A stretch of DNA of 64,000 nt, taken from CAZYFH01 sp965249175 (GTDB lineage: Bacteria > Acidobacteriota > Vicinamibacteria > Vicinamibacterales > UBA8438). This document shows positions 8,625 through 17,441 of the stretch, piece by piece. The notes under the pieces are model-generated. The model did not search any database. It saw nothing but the letters and a program-made list of their open reading frames with translations, and was not told the DNA's origin. A program made the translations under genes and the position numbers. Position 1 is the first letter of the stretch. Each line of letters begins with the position of its first letter. The stretch covers positions 558,001-622,000 of the forward strand of contig OZ252227.1 of NCBI GenBank assembly GCA_965249175.1. Reading direction: 5' to 3'.

Positions 8625-9293
8625 CTACCCCGGCACGATCAGGCGCGAGCCGGCATCTGCGGCCTCCGCGCCTTTGCCGGAGTCCGCCGCGTCGGACGTG
8701 TCGCGCGGCTGCAACACGCGCTCGAGCAAGGTCAGATAGGCGTTCGGTCCGCCACCGAGCTCGGTCTGTGCCTCGCGTGCTGCCGTCTCGATGCGGCGCA
8801 ATGCGATCGCGACATCGGTGTCGGACAACCGTGCGCCGTCGCGGCGATGCGTGTCGATTCGCTCCTTGAGGTTGGCCGCCAGACGTTGGGCGGGCAGCGA
8901 CGATGCGTGGTGCTCGTAGACGATGCCGCGGCTCGCGGTTTCGAACGTCTCGGCCATTGCCTTGGCCGCCTCCTCCACGTCTGCATCGGACAGCGGCGGC
9001 GGCTCCGGCCGCTCGGACCGCAGGAATGTCTGTAGCAAGAAGGCGATCTGTTGTTGCCGCTCGGTGAGGCCACCGAGCAGCGGTACGAGGAACCGGAGGT
9101 CGCGCTCCTGTTGCCGCTGGACCACAGCCGGAGGGTGGTCGTGCGAGGCTCGGAGATAACTGCAGTCCGCCGTACAGGTGATCTCTACGCCGCGTTTGGT
9201 CCCGCAACAGACAGCGCAAATGTGCCGATCGAGCGACGGACAGAACCGCCGCGCCCGGCGGCGAGTGCAGAGAGGGCAGGTCGGCTTGGCCAT
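8625..9293 (-). CDS. Cys-rich N-terminal zinc-finger protein of unknown function
   Basis: The 222-aa protein starts with a Cys-rich zinc-binding head: CPLC, then RFCPSLDRHICAVCCGTKRG, then ITCTADCSYL, giving at least eight Cys in the first 45 residues. The remainder is alpha-helical with charged segments (ERQQQIAFLLQTFL; LKERIDTHRRDG) and ends in a low-complexity Ala/Asp/Gly tail. I do not recognise a named family. It lies 87 bp upstream of rpmB on the same strand. It may bind nucleic acid, but that is a guess from the zinc head only. Confidence 0.75.
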   Translation of the reverse strand: MAKPTCPLCTRRRARRFCPSLDRHICAVCCGTKRGVEITCTADCSYLRASHDHPPAVVQRQQERDLRFLVPLLGGLTERQQQIAFLLQTFLRSERPEPPPLSDADVEEAAKAMAETFETASRGIVYEHHASSLPAQRLAANLKERIDTHRRDGARLSDTDVAIALRRIETAAREAQTELGGGPNAYLTLLERVLQPRDTSDAADSGKGAEAADAGSRLIVPG

Positions 9294-9796
9294 TGTGTGA
9301 ACTGTCCCACCAGAATTCTATAGCGTGCCCCGTGCGGCGCGGTACAACATCGTGACACGGGTTGACACGAAGTGGCACCCACTGTGCGGACGGCTGGAAC
9401 CTGATGTCCCCTGCGGAGGGCACCATCGGTGGGGAATCTGGAAACCGAGAGACGTGTTCCGACGTCTAAGAGAATGAACGCGCCGCGGAGGGCGGATGCA
9501 ATGAATCGTGTAACACGCTTGTGATGAATGCGTTACACCGGATGAGCCAGGACGCAAGGGGACCGTAGCGGCCGTTTCGTCAGCGTTGCTTCCCTAACAC
9601 TCCCTCCTCGCTCTTCCCGGGCAAGTAAGCGTTCGCGTTGTCGGCAAGCAGGTGTGCCTACCCCTTGGGGGCGGGCACCTTCGACCAGGAATCGGTATAA
9701 GTCTTGCATGTGCGTAACGACGTGTTGAGTAGAAGTGTTGGATCCGAGAAGATCCGCGCGTCCGCGCGGGGGGTCATGACGGAAGGAGCCGTCATC
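9294..9796. other. Long non-coding region between a zinc-finger gene and dksA-like gene
   Basis: About 500 bases without a convincing coding sequence. The left half has several palindromic words: AGACGT-(6)-ACGTCT at 9450-9467 and GTGTAAC-(17)-GTTACAC at 9508-9538. The right half, close to the dksA-like gene, is GC-rich. No confident sigma70 promoter was found. It could hold regulatory sites or a small RNA. Confidence 0.5.
9508..9538. repeat. GTGTAAC...GTTACAC inverted repeat (possible operator)
   Basis: The 7-bp half-sites at 9508-9514 and 9532-9538 are perfect inverted copies with centres 24 bp apart. They lie in the intergenic region about 260 bp before the dksA-like gene. An operator function is possible but not proven by the sequence. 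Confidence 0.3.
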
Positions 9797-10249
9797 ATGA
9801 GGACAGCAAGCACGAAGACCAAGAAGAAACCGTCCCGTTACGAGGAGCTCCGCAACATACTGGAGGAGCGCCGGCTCGAAATCATCGGCGAGGTCCAGCA
9901 CAAGATGCGTGACGTCCGCACTGAGGGCGCGGCCGTTCCTGCGCAAGGTGTTCGCGACGAGGCCGAGCACTCAGAGGCCGAGATCCAGGACGACATTGAG
10001 TTTGCCCTGATCCAGATGAAGGCCGAAACGCTCAAGAAGATCGGCGACGCGCTGACGCGGCTCGAGGAGGGGTCCTTCGGCGACTGCTACGAGTGCGGCT
10101 CTGAGATCGCCGAACGCCGCCTCCGCGCGCTTCCGTTCGCGGTGCGATGCACGTCGTGTGAAGAGGCGCGTGAGGTCGCACGACAGCACGACCAGCTTCA
10201 CGGGCCGCGGCGCGGCGCGGTATCATTGTTCGCTGACTTCGCGGGCTAG
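9797..10249 (+). CDS. dksA: DksA/TraR-family zinc-finger transcription regulator
   Basis: DksA-type proteins bind RNA polymerase through its secondary channel and often cooperate with ppGpp. The 150-aa product has a long N-terminal coiled-coil region (ELRNILEERRLEIIGEVQHKMRD... through DDIEFALIQMKAETLKKI) and a C-terminal zinc finger with the CxxC-17-CxxC layout (CYECGSEIAERRLRALPFAVRCTSC). The ATG at 9797 has a GGAAGGAG ribosome site 9 bp upstream, better than the in-frame candidates at 9704 and 9776. A link with the Rel protein in this window is plausible but not shown. Confidence 0.85.
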   Translation: MRTASTKTKKKPSRYEELRNILEERRLEIIGEVQHKMRDVRTEGAAVPAQGVRDEAEHSEAEIQDDIEFALIQMKAETLKKIGDALTRLEEGSFGDCYECGSEIAERRLRALPFAVRCTSCEEAREVARQHDQLHGPRRGAVSLFADFAG

Positions 10250-10506
10250 GATCGTCGTGCGAGTTCCGTCCGATTCGACCGGTGTCGCCCCGCGCATGGG
10301 GCGGCGCCGGGATTGGAATTGGCAGGGTCGCCTATGCTTGACGTGCGCCGCCGCGCGTGGCCGAAGCGGGACGGGGCTCGGATCGGTGGTGGCCTCGGCG
10401 CGCCGCGCGATACTCAGGATGCATCGCTAGAACGCAACTGGGACGAGTGTCGGCTTCTGTTCGGCCCCGCCTCGCGCGGGGCGTCGTGTTTCTGGGAGAT
10501 ACCCTG

Positions 10507-12957
10507 ATGAGCGACGAACACGTGGAGCTCGTGAGCGACCCGGGTGACGGGGAGCGACCGGTCTCGGTCCCACCGGAGCTACCGATTCTGCCGCTTCGAG
10601 ATACGGTGCTGTTCCCCAACTCATTCATGCCGTTGGCTGTGGCGCGGCAGAGCTCGATCAAGCTCATCGACCAGGCGGTGGCTGACGGTCACCTGGTGGG
10701 CGTCTTCACGCAGCGGGAGGCGGCGATCGAAGAGCCGGAGAAGGATGATCTGTACGCCGTCGGTACGCTCACGCACATCCACAAGATGTTCAAACTGCCG
10801 GATGGCAGCCTGCGCCTCATCGTCCAGGGGCTGGCTCGCGTCGAGCTCGACGGCATCGTGCAATCGCAGCCGTTCATCATCGGGTCCGTGCATGAGGCCA
10901 CAGAGCTCGTGCACGAGGACGACCGGCTCGAGATTGACGCGCTGCAGCGCAACATCAAGAACAACTTCCAACAGGTCGTGTCGCTGTCTCCGTTGCTGTC
11001 CGACGACCTCCAGGCGCTCTCCGGCAATATCGGTGAGCCGGGGAAGCTCGCCGATTTCATTGCGTCGAGCCTCACCACTATCCCGACCGGCGCCAAGCAG
11101 CAGGTGCTCGATACGCTGGACGTCCGCACACGGATGGACGATCTCAACCGCATTCTGATCAAGGAGCTCGAGGTCCTCGAGCTCGGGTCGAAGATTCAGT
11201 CGCAGGTCCAGTCGGAGGTCGGCAAGAACCAACGCGAGTACCTGCTGCGGGAGCAGCTCAAGGCGATTCAGAAGGAGCTCGGTGAGACCGACGATCAGAC
11301 AAAGGAGATGGAGGAGCTTCGAGAGAAGATCGAGGCGGCCGGCATGCCGGAACCCGTCAAGAAGGAGGCGATCAGGGAGCTGGACCGGTTGTCGAAGATG
11401 CCCGTCGCGGCGGCGGAATACACCGTGTCGCGAACCTATCTCGACTGGCTCGTGGCGCTGCCGTGGGACGCGCGCACGGATGAGGTGATAGATCTCAAGA
11501 AGACGAAGGACACGCTGGACGCCGACCACTCGGGGCTGGACAAGGCAAAGGACCGCATCCTCGAGTATCTGGCGGTGCGGAAGCTCAACCCCAACATGAA
11601 GGGGCCGATCCTCTGTTTCGTGGGACCGCCGGGCGTAGGCAAGACGTCCCTCGCCAAGGGTATCGCGACCTCGCTCGAGCGGAAGTTCGTGCGTGTCTCG
11701 CTCGGCGGAATGCGAGACGAAGCGGAGATCCGTGGCCACCGGCGGACCTACATCGGCGCGTTGCCCGGTCAGGTCATTCAGGGGCTGCGGCGCGCCGAGT
11801 CAAAGAATCCCGTCTTCATTCTCGACGAGATCGACAAGCTGGGGATGGACTTCCGGGGAGATCCCGCGTCGGCGCTCCTCGAGGTGCTCGATCCCGAGCA
11901 GAACAACACCTTCCGCGATCACTATTTGGACGTGCCGTTCGACTTGTCTGAGGTGCTCTTCATCACGACCGCGAACATCCTCGACCCCGTCCCGCCCGCG
12001 CTCCGCGACCGGATGGAGGTGCTCGAGCTGCCCGGCTACACCGAGGACGAGAAGTACGTCATCGCCACGGAGCATCTGGTCGCCCGGCAGGTGACGAACC
12101 ATGGGCTGACCGACGAGAAGCTCCGATTCACGGAGGACGCGCTGCGCGCGGTCATTCGGGGCTACACACGTGAAGCCGGCGTGCGAAATCTCGAACGCGA
12201 GGTCGGGGCGCTCTGCCGCAAGGTGGCCAGGCGGCACGCCGAGGGTGACGAGACGGCCGTCGAGGTGACGGCCGACACGGTCGTGGAAATGCTCGGTGCA
12301 CCGAAGTTTCTCGATGAGGAAGTCGCAGAGCGGACGAAGAAGCCGGGTGTCGCCATCGGGCTGGCGTGGACGCCAGTCGGCGGCGACGTGTTGTTCGTCG
12401 AGGCAACGCGGATGACGGGCGGAGGCACGCTGACACTGACGGGTCATCTCGGTGACGTGATGAAGGAATCGGCGCGTGCCGCGCTATCCTGGTTCCGCGC
12501 CAACGTCGATCGGTTCGACGTCGACCCGGCGTTCTACAAGGACGCGGAAGTCCACCTGCACGTGCCGTCCGGTGCGATTCCGAAGGACGGGCCGTCTGCG
12601 GGCGTCACGATGGTGACCGCGCTCGTCTCGGAGCTGACGGGTCGACCGGTGCGAGGTGACCTCGCGATGACCGGCGAAATCACGCTGTCGGGCAATGTGC
12701 TGCCGGTTGGCGGCATCAAGGAGAAGGTGCTTGCGGCCCGTCGCGTCGGCATCGTGGAGGTCATCCTGCCCGCACAGAACGAGAAGAACGTGAACGAGGA
12801 TCTCAGCGAGGATCTTCGCCGTGAGATCAACGTGCACTACGTGTCGATGGTCGACGAGGTGCTGGAGTTGGCGTTGACGTTGCCGCAGGTGGCCACGAAG
12901 CCGCCGCGCACCGATGCGCCGACCGACGCCGCGCCGGTGCACGAAACCGTCCAGTAG
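10507..12957 (+). CDS. lon: ATP-dependent Lon protease
   Basis: This cytoplasmic AAA+ protease degrades damaged and regulatory proteins. The 816-aa product has an N-terminal LON domain (LPILPLRDTVLFPN), a coiled coil around 235-300, Walker A GPPGVGKT at 373-380, Walker B (FILDEIDK) and a C-terminal protease domain with the catalytic Ser697 in DGPSAG and Lys740 in GGIKEK, giving the normal Ser-Lys spacing of 43. The ATG at 10507 has a GGGAG site about 9 bp upstream and begins right at the family N-terminus; a 50-residue in-frame extension was rejected. The next gene follows after 6 bp. Confidence 0.97.
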   Translation: MSDEHVELVSDPGDGERPVSVPPELPILPLRDTVLFPNSFMPLAVARQSSIKLIDQAVADGHLVGVFTQREAAIEEPEKDDLYAVGTLTHIHKMFKLPDGSLRLIVQGLARVELDGIVQSQPFIIGSVHEATELVHEDDRLEIDALQRNIKNNFQQVVSLSPLLSDDLQALSGNIGEPGKLADFIASSLTTIPTGAKQQVLDTLDVRTRMDDLNRILIKELEVLELGSKIQSQVQSEVGKNQREYLLREQLKAIQKELGETDDQTKEMEELREKIEAAGMPEPVKKEAIRELDRLSKMPVAAAEYTVSRTYLDWLVALPWDARTDEVIDLKKTKDTLDADHSGLDKAKDRILEYLAVRKLNPNMKGPILCFVGPPGVGKTSLAKGIATSLERKFVRVSLGGMRDEAEIRGHRRTYIGALPGQVIQGLRRAESKNPVFILDEIDKLGMDFRGDPASALLEVLDPEQNNTFRDHYLDVPFDLSEVLFITTANILDPVPPALRDRMEVLELPGYTEDEKYVIATEHLVARQVTNHGLTDEKLRFTEDALRAVIRGYTREAGVRNLEREVGALCRKVARRHAEGDETAVEVTADTVVEMLGAPKFLDEEVAERTKKPGVAIGLAWTPVGGDVLFVEATRMTGGGTLTLTGHLGDVMKESARAALSWFRANVDRFDVDPAFYKDAEVHLHVPSGAIPKDGPSAGVTMVTALVSELTGRPVRGDLAMTGEITLSGNVLPVGGIKEKVLAARRVGIVEVILPAQNEKNVNEDLSEDLRREINVHYVSMVDEVLELALTLPQVATKPPRTDAPTDAAPVHETVQ

Positions 12958-12963
12958 GCGCGT

Positions 12964-13887
12964 GTGCGCGTCGTCTACTCCGAGCGCTACCACATCGCGA
13001 TCGGTCCACATATCTACCCGACGGACAAGTACGCGCGCATCGCCGAGCGGCTCAAGCAGGATCGAGTGATCCCGGAAGACGGGTGGCTCGTTCCCGAGCC
13101 GGCCGCCTGGACCGACCTCGGACTCGTCCACACGGCCACCTACCTGGGCAAGCTTCGCGACGGAAGCCTCTCCACGATTGAGGCGGCACGGCTCGAGATC
13201 CCGTGGTCCGAGGCGATCACGACGGGTTTCCGGTTGATGACGGGTGGCACCGTCACGGCCGCTCGCGAGGCGTTGAGTCGCGGCGGCGCCGTGCATGTCG
13301 GCGGAGGGTTCCACCACGCGTATGCGGGACACGGGGAGGGCTTCTGCATGTTCAACGACGTCGCGCTGGCCGTTCGCCGCCTTCAAGAGGACGGGATTAT
13401 CGCGCGGGCCGCGGTCGTCGATTGCGACGTACATCACGGAAACGGCACGGCCAGCATCTTCGCCGACGATCCGACCGTGTGTACACTCTCGATGCATCAG
13501 GAGCACAACTACCCGGCGGACAAGCCCCCGAGCACGCTCGATGTGCCGCTGGCCGATCGGACCGGCGACGACGAGTATCTCCGGTTGCTCGCCGAGTCAC
13601 TGCCGGTGGTGATGGCGCACAGGCCGGATCTGGTCGTCTATGTGGCCGGCGCGGACCCGTACGATCGGGATCAGCTCGGCGGGCTCGCCTTGACGAAGGA
13701 CGGGCTACGCCAGCGAGACCGAATGGTCTTCGCCGCCGTGACCGAAGCGCGGATCCCGTTCGTGGTGACGTTGGCTGGCGGCTACGCCGTGGATCTCGCC
13801 GACACGGTGGATATCCACGTGGCGACGATCGAGGAGGCTATCGCCACGGAACAGGCTGGAGGCTCACAGCCGGGGTCTATGGAATGA
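12964..13887 (+). CDS. Histone-deacetylase-fold amidohydrolase (AcuC/HDAC family)
   Basis: This zinc-dependent deacetylase-fold protein is 307 aa long, which is typical for short bacterial members. Visible active-site features are HH at 117-118 in GGGFHHAYAGHGEGFCMFND, the zinc ligands Asp155 and His157 in DCDVHHGNGT, and Asp231 in GADPYDRD. The substrate may be acetyl-lysine, an acetylpolyamine or another small amide; the sequence does not decide. It begins with GTG 6 bp after the lon stop, so it is probably co-transcribed with lon. Its last 11 bp overlap the convergent Nudix gene. Confidence 0.9.
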   Translation: MRVVYSERYHIAIGPHIYPTDKYARIAERLKQDRVIPEDGWLVPEPAAWTDLGLVHTATYLGKLRDGSLSTIEAARLEIPWSEAITTGFRLMTGGTVTAAREALSRGGAVHVGGGFHHAYAGHGEGFCMFNDVALAVRRLQEDGIIARAAVVDCDVHHGNGTASIFADDPTVCTLSMHQEHNYPADKPPSTLDVPLADRTGDDEYLRLLAESLPVVMAHRPDLVVYVAGADPYDRDQLGGLALTKDGLRQRDRMVFAAVTEARIPFVVTLAGGYAVDLADTVDIHVATIEEAIATEQAGGSQPGSME

Positions 13888-14404
13888 GAGTCAGGCCCAG
13901 CGCGGTCTTCATGTCGACGATCTTGCCGTCGGCGACCAGCCGTCGCGCGTCGCTCACTGACATCACGCGCGGCTCCAGGATCTCGTCGGGATCCAGCCGA
14001 GCGCCGGGCGCCGGCGTCAGACCCGTCAGCCTGTAGAAGATCATCTCTTCGTCGCAGTAACCCGGCGTCGGATAGAACGAGCAAAGCCGCTCGACGCTCG
14101 ATGGCATCTGGCCGGTCTCCTCGGCGCATTCGCGGCGCGCCGCGCCGTCGGGATCCTCGCCCGGCTCGGTGTTACCCGCCGGGAGCTCCCAGATCCAGCG
14201 ATCGATCGCATACCGATACTGTCGCACAAGCACGACGTGCTCCGGGTCCGGCATCGGGACGAGGATGACGGACGGGACGTGTCGGATGACGTCCATTGTC
14301 GTCTCCCGGCCGTTGGGGAGGCGCACCCGATCGGTTGTAATCGTGAAGACGCGCGCCTGGTGCACGGTGCGGTGGTCGAGAGTCGCTGCCGGCGTTTCCT
14401 GCAT
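13877..14404 (-). CDS. Nudix hydrolase, ADP-ribose pyrophosphatase-like
   Basis: Nudix enzymes cleave nucleoside diphosphates linked to another moiety. The 175-aa protein has the box GNTEPGEDPDGAARRECAEETGQ, which matches GX5EX7REUXEEXGU. The N-terminal beta-strand region (HQARVFTITTDRVRLPNG, MDVIRHVPSVILVPM) and the family's YRYAIDRWIWELPAG before the box are typical of the ADP-sugar pyrophosphatase branch. It converges on the HDAC-like gene with an 11-bp overlap. Confidence 0.9.
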   Translation of the reverse strand: MQETPAATLDHRTVHQARVFTITTDRVRLPNGRETTMDVIRHVPSVILVPMPDPEHVVLVRQYRYAIDRWIWELPAGNTEPGEDPDGAARRECAEETGQMPSSVERLCSFYPTPGYCDEEMIFYRLTGLTPAPGARLDPDEILEPRVMSVSDARRLVADGKIVDMKTALGLTLIP

Positions 14405-14441
14405 ATGATGACGCTAGCATTCTCCAGCGCGACCCGTCCGA

Positions 14442-14933
14442 ATGAGCGAAAGCCCACCACGCGCAACCGTCCGTTCAATCGCGGAAGTCCCGGACGGGCC
14501 AGACCTTACTGAGCTACGGCGCCACCTGCTCGCGGCGGTCGGTCGCGTGTGCCCGCGCTGGCTGGCCGACGCGCGCGAAGACATCGTGCAAACGGCGCTT
14601 ATACGCGTCACCCGCATCGCGAGTGAGAAAAGCGAGCCTCTGGGGCGTCCCTATATATGGAGGGCCGCGTATACGGCGACCGTCGACGAGATCCGGCGAC
14701 GGCAGCGCCGTCGGGAGTCGCAGCTCGACGTGGATGCCGATGGGCATGCGTCGCCAGCGCCCGTGTCGGATCCTGAACGGCAGATGGAGTCCCGGGACAT
14801 CGGCTTCGCGATTCGAGACTGCCTGCGTGACGTGACACGCTCCCGGCGGCCGGCCGTGACACTTTACCTGCTGGGGCACAGACCGAGAACCAGAACACGG
14901 CCGTTGGGCGGGACGCGGCCTCGGCCAATGTGA
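14442..14933 (+). pseudogene. RNA polymerase sigma factor (ECF-like), 3'-truncated
   Basis: The product has a clear sigma70 region 2 (AREDIVQTALIRVTRIA ... YIWRAAYTATVDEIRRRQRR) and the start of region 4 (RRPAVTLYLLGH at about 137-148). It then passes at once into an unrelated Arg-rich tail (RTRTRPLGG). The helix-turn-helix of region 4, needed for -35 binding, is missing. The break is near base 14,875, where coding potential switches to another frame that belongs to the S74 gene. It is best read as a gene fragment created by deletion or rearrangement. It starts 37 bp from the divergent Nudix gene. Confidence 0.7.
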
Positions 14934-15637
14934 GTGGCAGCCAGCTCACGGCGGTGGGCTTCGAAGCCCTCAAGGCGACCACGACCGGCAGCAACATCGC
15001 GGTGGGGCACCAGGCGCTCGTCGCCAACGAGACCGGAGGGAACAACACGGCGGTCGGCATGCTGGCGTTGGTGAGCAACGTCAGCGGCAGTGACAACACG
15101 GCCATCGGCCATCGCGCGGGGATGTCCGCGACCGGCAGCGACAATGTCTACATCAATAACCTCGGCGTGATCGGCGAATCGAACACGACGCGAATCGGAA
15201 ACGCAGGCGATCATGGCAGGACCTTCATCGCCGGCATCCGTGGCGTGACGACCGGTCTCGCCGACGCCATCTCGGTCCTCGTCGACGCCAACGGCCAGCT
15301 TGGCACCGTCTCTTCTTCCCGTCGCTATAAGGAGGATATCCGCGACATGGCCGACACGAGCCGCCTCCTGGACCTGCGCCCCGTCACCTTCCGCTACCGG
15401 CAGGCGTATACCGATGGCAGCACGCCGATCCAGTACGGCCTGATAGCGGAGGAGGTGGCCGAGGTCTATCCCGACCTGGTCGTGTATGCGGGCGACGGCC
15501 AGGCCGAGACGGTTCAGTACCGCAAGGTGAACGCGATGCTGCTCAACGAGCTACAGCGGCAGTTCCGGCGACGACATGCGCTGGTGGGTCAACTCGAAGC
15601 CTTGCTCGCGCGCGTCGCTGAGCTCGAGGGAGAGTGA
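14930..15637 (+). CDS. Tail-fibre-type protein with S74 self-cleaving chaperone domain, N-terminally truncated
   Basis: The first ~80 residues are trimeric head repeats of the kind TAVGFEAL / IAVGHQALV / NTAVGMLALV / NTAIGHRAG. After a linker comes a C-terminal peptidase-S74-like chaperone domain with the cleavage region SSSRRYKEDIRD and the YGLIAEEVAEVYPDLV motif. The tail is a coiled coil. The repeat pattern continues upstream of the GTG start in the same frame (NTAVGRDAASANVS) back to about base 14,880, where it meets the sigma-factor fragment. The natural N-terminus and any signal sequence are therefore gone. Such proteins form trimeric fibres or surface stalks. Confidence 0.7.
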   Translation: MSGSQLTAVGFEALKATTTGSNIAVGHQALVANETGGNNTAVGMLALVSNVSGSDNTAIGHRAGMSATGSDNVYINNLGVIGESNTTRIGNAGDHGRTFIAGIRGVTTGLADAISVLVDANGQLGTVSSSRRYKEDIRDMADTSRLLDLRPVTFRYRQAYTDGSTPIQYGLIAEEVAEVYPDLVVYAGDGQAETVQYRKVNAMLLNELQRQFRRRHALVGQLEALLARVAELEGE

Positions 15638-15652
15638 GCCCGGACCGACTGA

Positions 15653-16621
15653 TTACCCCGACCGTGTGCGACGCGGCGCGGCGATTCGCAGCGCCGCGAT
15701 CACCGCTTGGAGGTCGCTCGATAGCTCGCTGGTGAACGCCATGCGCCGCCCGTCACGCGGATTGGTGAACACCAGCCGCGCGGCATGGAGGAACGGTCGG
15801 GCGAGTTGCTGCACCGCTCGAAGATGACCGGCCGGGTGGCGCTTGCGGCCGCCGTATTCGGAATCGCCGACCACGGGATGGCCAATGGCGCTCAGGTGGA
15901 CCCGAATCTGATGCGTGCGACCGGTCGCAATGGTCACGTGCAGCAATGACACGCCGTCGAGCTGCTCGGCGCGTGTGACCCGCGTCACCGCCTCACGCGC
16001 CCGGCGTGACCGCGCCGACATCTTCTTCCGGTCGACCGGGTCGCGGCCGATCGGCAGATCGATGCGCCGCCCTTGTTGCACGAGGCCCCAGACGAGCGCG
16101 ACGTACTCCTTCTCGACCTCGCGTTCCTTGAACTGACGCGCCAGCTCGGCGTGGGCCTGGTCGTTCTTCGCGACCACGATCAGCCCGGACGTGCCGCGAT
16201 CGAGGCGATGGACGATCCCGGGACGCAGCTCTCCGCCGATGCCGCTCAGATCCGTGACGTGGTGGAGGAGCGCGTTGACGAGTGTGCCCTCGGCGTGACC
16301 CGCGGCCGGGTGCACGACCATGCCGGCCGGTTTGTTGACGACGACGAGGTCCGGGTCGTCGTGGACGATCTCGAGCGGGAGCGCCTCCGCCCTCGGCGTC
16401 GCCGGGGCCGGCGGCGGGATCTCCAATGCGATGACGTCGCCTGGGTGGACCGGCGTGCTGGCGCGCCCGACCTTGAGGCCGACGCGCGCTCGCCCATCCT
16501 TGATCAACCGCTGGATCTGCGACCGCGATCGATCCCCAAGCTGACCGGCGAGGAACTGATCGAGGCGCACGCTCGCGTGCTCGGCGGGGACCTCCAGACG
16601 CACGTCGTCCGTCGGGGACAC
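15653..16621 (-). CDS. rluD: RluA/RluD-family 23S rRNA pseudouridine synthase
   Basis: The enzyme converts uridines to pseudouridine in large-subunit rRNA. The 322-aa protein has an N-terminal S4 RNA-binding domain (VRLDQFLAGQLGDRSRSQIQRLIKDGRARV) and a catalytic domain with HRLDRGTSG, in which Asp141 is the catalytic Asp. The late motif GRTHQIRVHLSAIGHPVVGDSEYG is intact. The GTG at 16621 fits the S4 start and lies 7 bp after the lgt stop; a much longer open frame upstream runs through lgt in another frame and is not coding. It ends the ileS-lspA-lgt-rluD run. Confidence 0.92.
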   Translation of the reverse strand: MSPTDDVRLEVPAEHASVRLDQFLAGQLGDRSRSQIQRLIKDGRARVGLKVGRASTPVHPGDVIALEIPPPAPATPRAEALPLEIVHDDPDLVVVNKPAGMVVHPAAGHAEGTLVNALLHHVTDLSGIGGELRPGIVHRLDRGTSGLIVVAKNDQAHAELARQFKEREVEKEYVALVWGLVQQGRRIDLPIGRDPVDRKKMSARSRRAREAVTRVTRAEQLDGVSLLHVTIATGRTHQIRVHLSAIGHPVVGDSEYGGRKRHPAGHLRAVQQLARPFLHAARLVFTNPRDGRRMAFTSELSSDLQAVIAALRIAAPRRTRSG

Positions 16622-16628
16622 TCTGGGG

Positions 16629-17441
16629 TTAGGCGGCGCGTGCGCGCCGCACCGTCGCCGTCGGCTTCGGTTGCCGCGCGCGGCCGAGCACGATGAGCAT
16701 GACGATGCTGAGGGGGACGAGCAGCACCGAGATGAACTGCGACGTCGACAGCAGATCGAAGACGGTACCGCGTGGATCTCCGCGATAGAACTCGATGAAG
16801 AAACGGGCCGTCGGGTACATGAGGAGATAGGCCCAGAACGTCCGCCCCGGAAATCCCTGGCCGCGTCGCTCGAGCAGCAGGAGCACGCCGAGAATCCCCA
16901 GCGCCGCGACCGACTCGTACAGCTGGGTCGGATGGAGGCTGACCTCCAGCGGTGTTCCGACGTTGGCGGCTGCCAGCGTGTTGGTGAAGGTGATGCCCCA
17001 CGGCAGGTCGGTGTGCGTGCCGTAGCAACACCCTGCGAGCAGGCAGCCGAGACGGCCGACCGCCTGCGCGAGCACGATGCCGGGGGCGAACGCGTCACAG
17101 GTTGTCCAGATCGGCATCGCGTGGCGGCGCATGTACCAGAACGCGACGCCGATGGCGAGGAGGAATCCTCCATAGAAGACGCCACCCGACCGAACCAGCG
17201 TCCAGAGCTCGCGCGGGTCGTTCCGGAAGTGGTCGAACTCGACGACGAGCAGCAACAGCTTGGCCCCGATCAACGCGCTCAGAATGCAGGCGATACCGAG
17301 GTCCATCACGCGGTTGCCGTCGAGCCCCCGACGACGACCTCTCACTACGCCGACCTGCAGCGCGATGAGATAGGCGGCGACCAACATCAGCCCATAGCTG
17401 AAGATGTTGATCGGACCGATGTCAAACAGTTTCGGATACAT
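16629..17441 (-). CDS. lgt: Prolipoprotein diacylglyceryl transferase
   Basis: Lgt attaches diacylglycerol to the lipobox Cys of prelipoproteins in the inner membrane. The 270-aa protein has about seven hydrophobic helices and the Lgt signature GRLGCLLAGCCYG, with the upstream SGGVFYGGF motif. Its start overlaps the end of lspA by 20 bp, so the two steps of lipoprotein maturation are translationally coupled. The lipoprotein genes in this window (4367, 44238, 61249) are potential clients. Confidence 0.96.
   Translation of the reverse strand: MYPKLFDIGPINIFSYGLMLVAAYLIALQVGVVRGRRRGLDGNRVMDLGIACILSALIGAKLLLLVVEFDHFRNDPRELWTLVRSGGVFYGGFLLAIGVAFWYMRRHAMPIWTTCDAFAPGIVLAQAVGRLGCLLAGCCYGTHTDLPWGITFTNTLAAANVGTPLEVSLHPTQLYESVAALGILGVLLLLERRGQGFPGRTFWAYLLMYPTARFFIEFYRGDPRGTVFDLLSTSQFISVLLVPLSIVMLIVLGRARQPKPTATVRRARAA

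Noticed and set aside
9370..9400. Sigma54-type promoter (TGGCAC...) in the gap before the dksA-like gene
   Set aside because: TGGCAC is present but the matching TTGCA-like -12 element is not at the required spacing.
16622..17185. N-terminal extension of the pseudouridine synthase by about 190 residues
   Set aside because: It runs through lgt in another frame and has no family similarity; the S4 domain starts right after the GTG at 16621.
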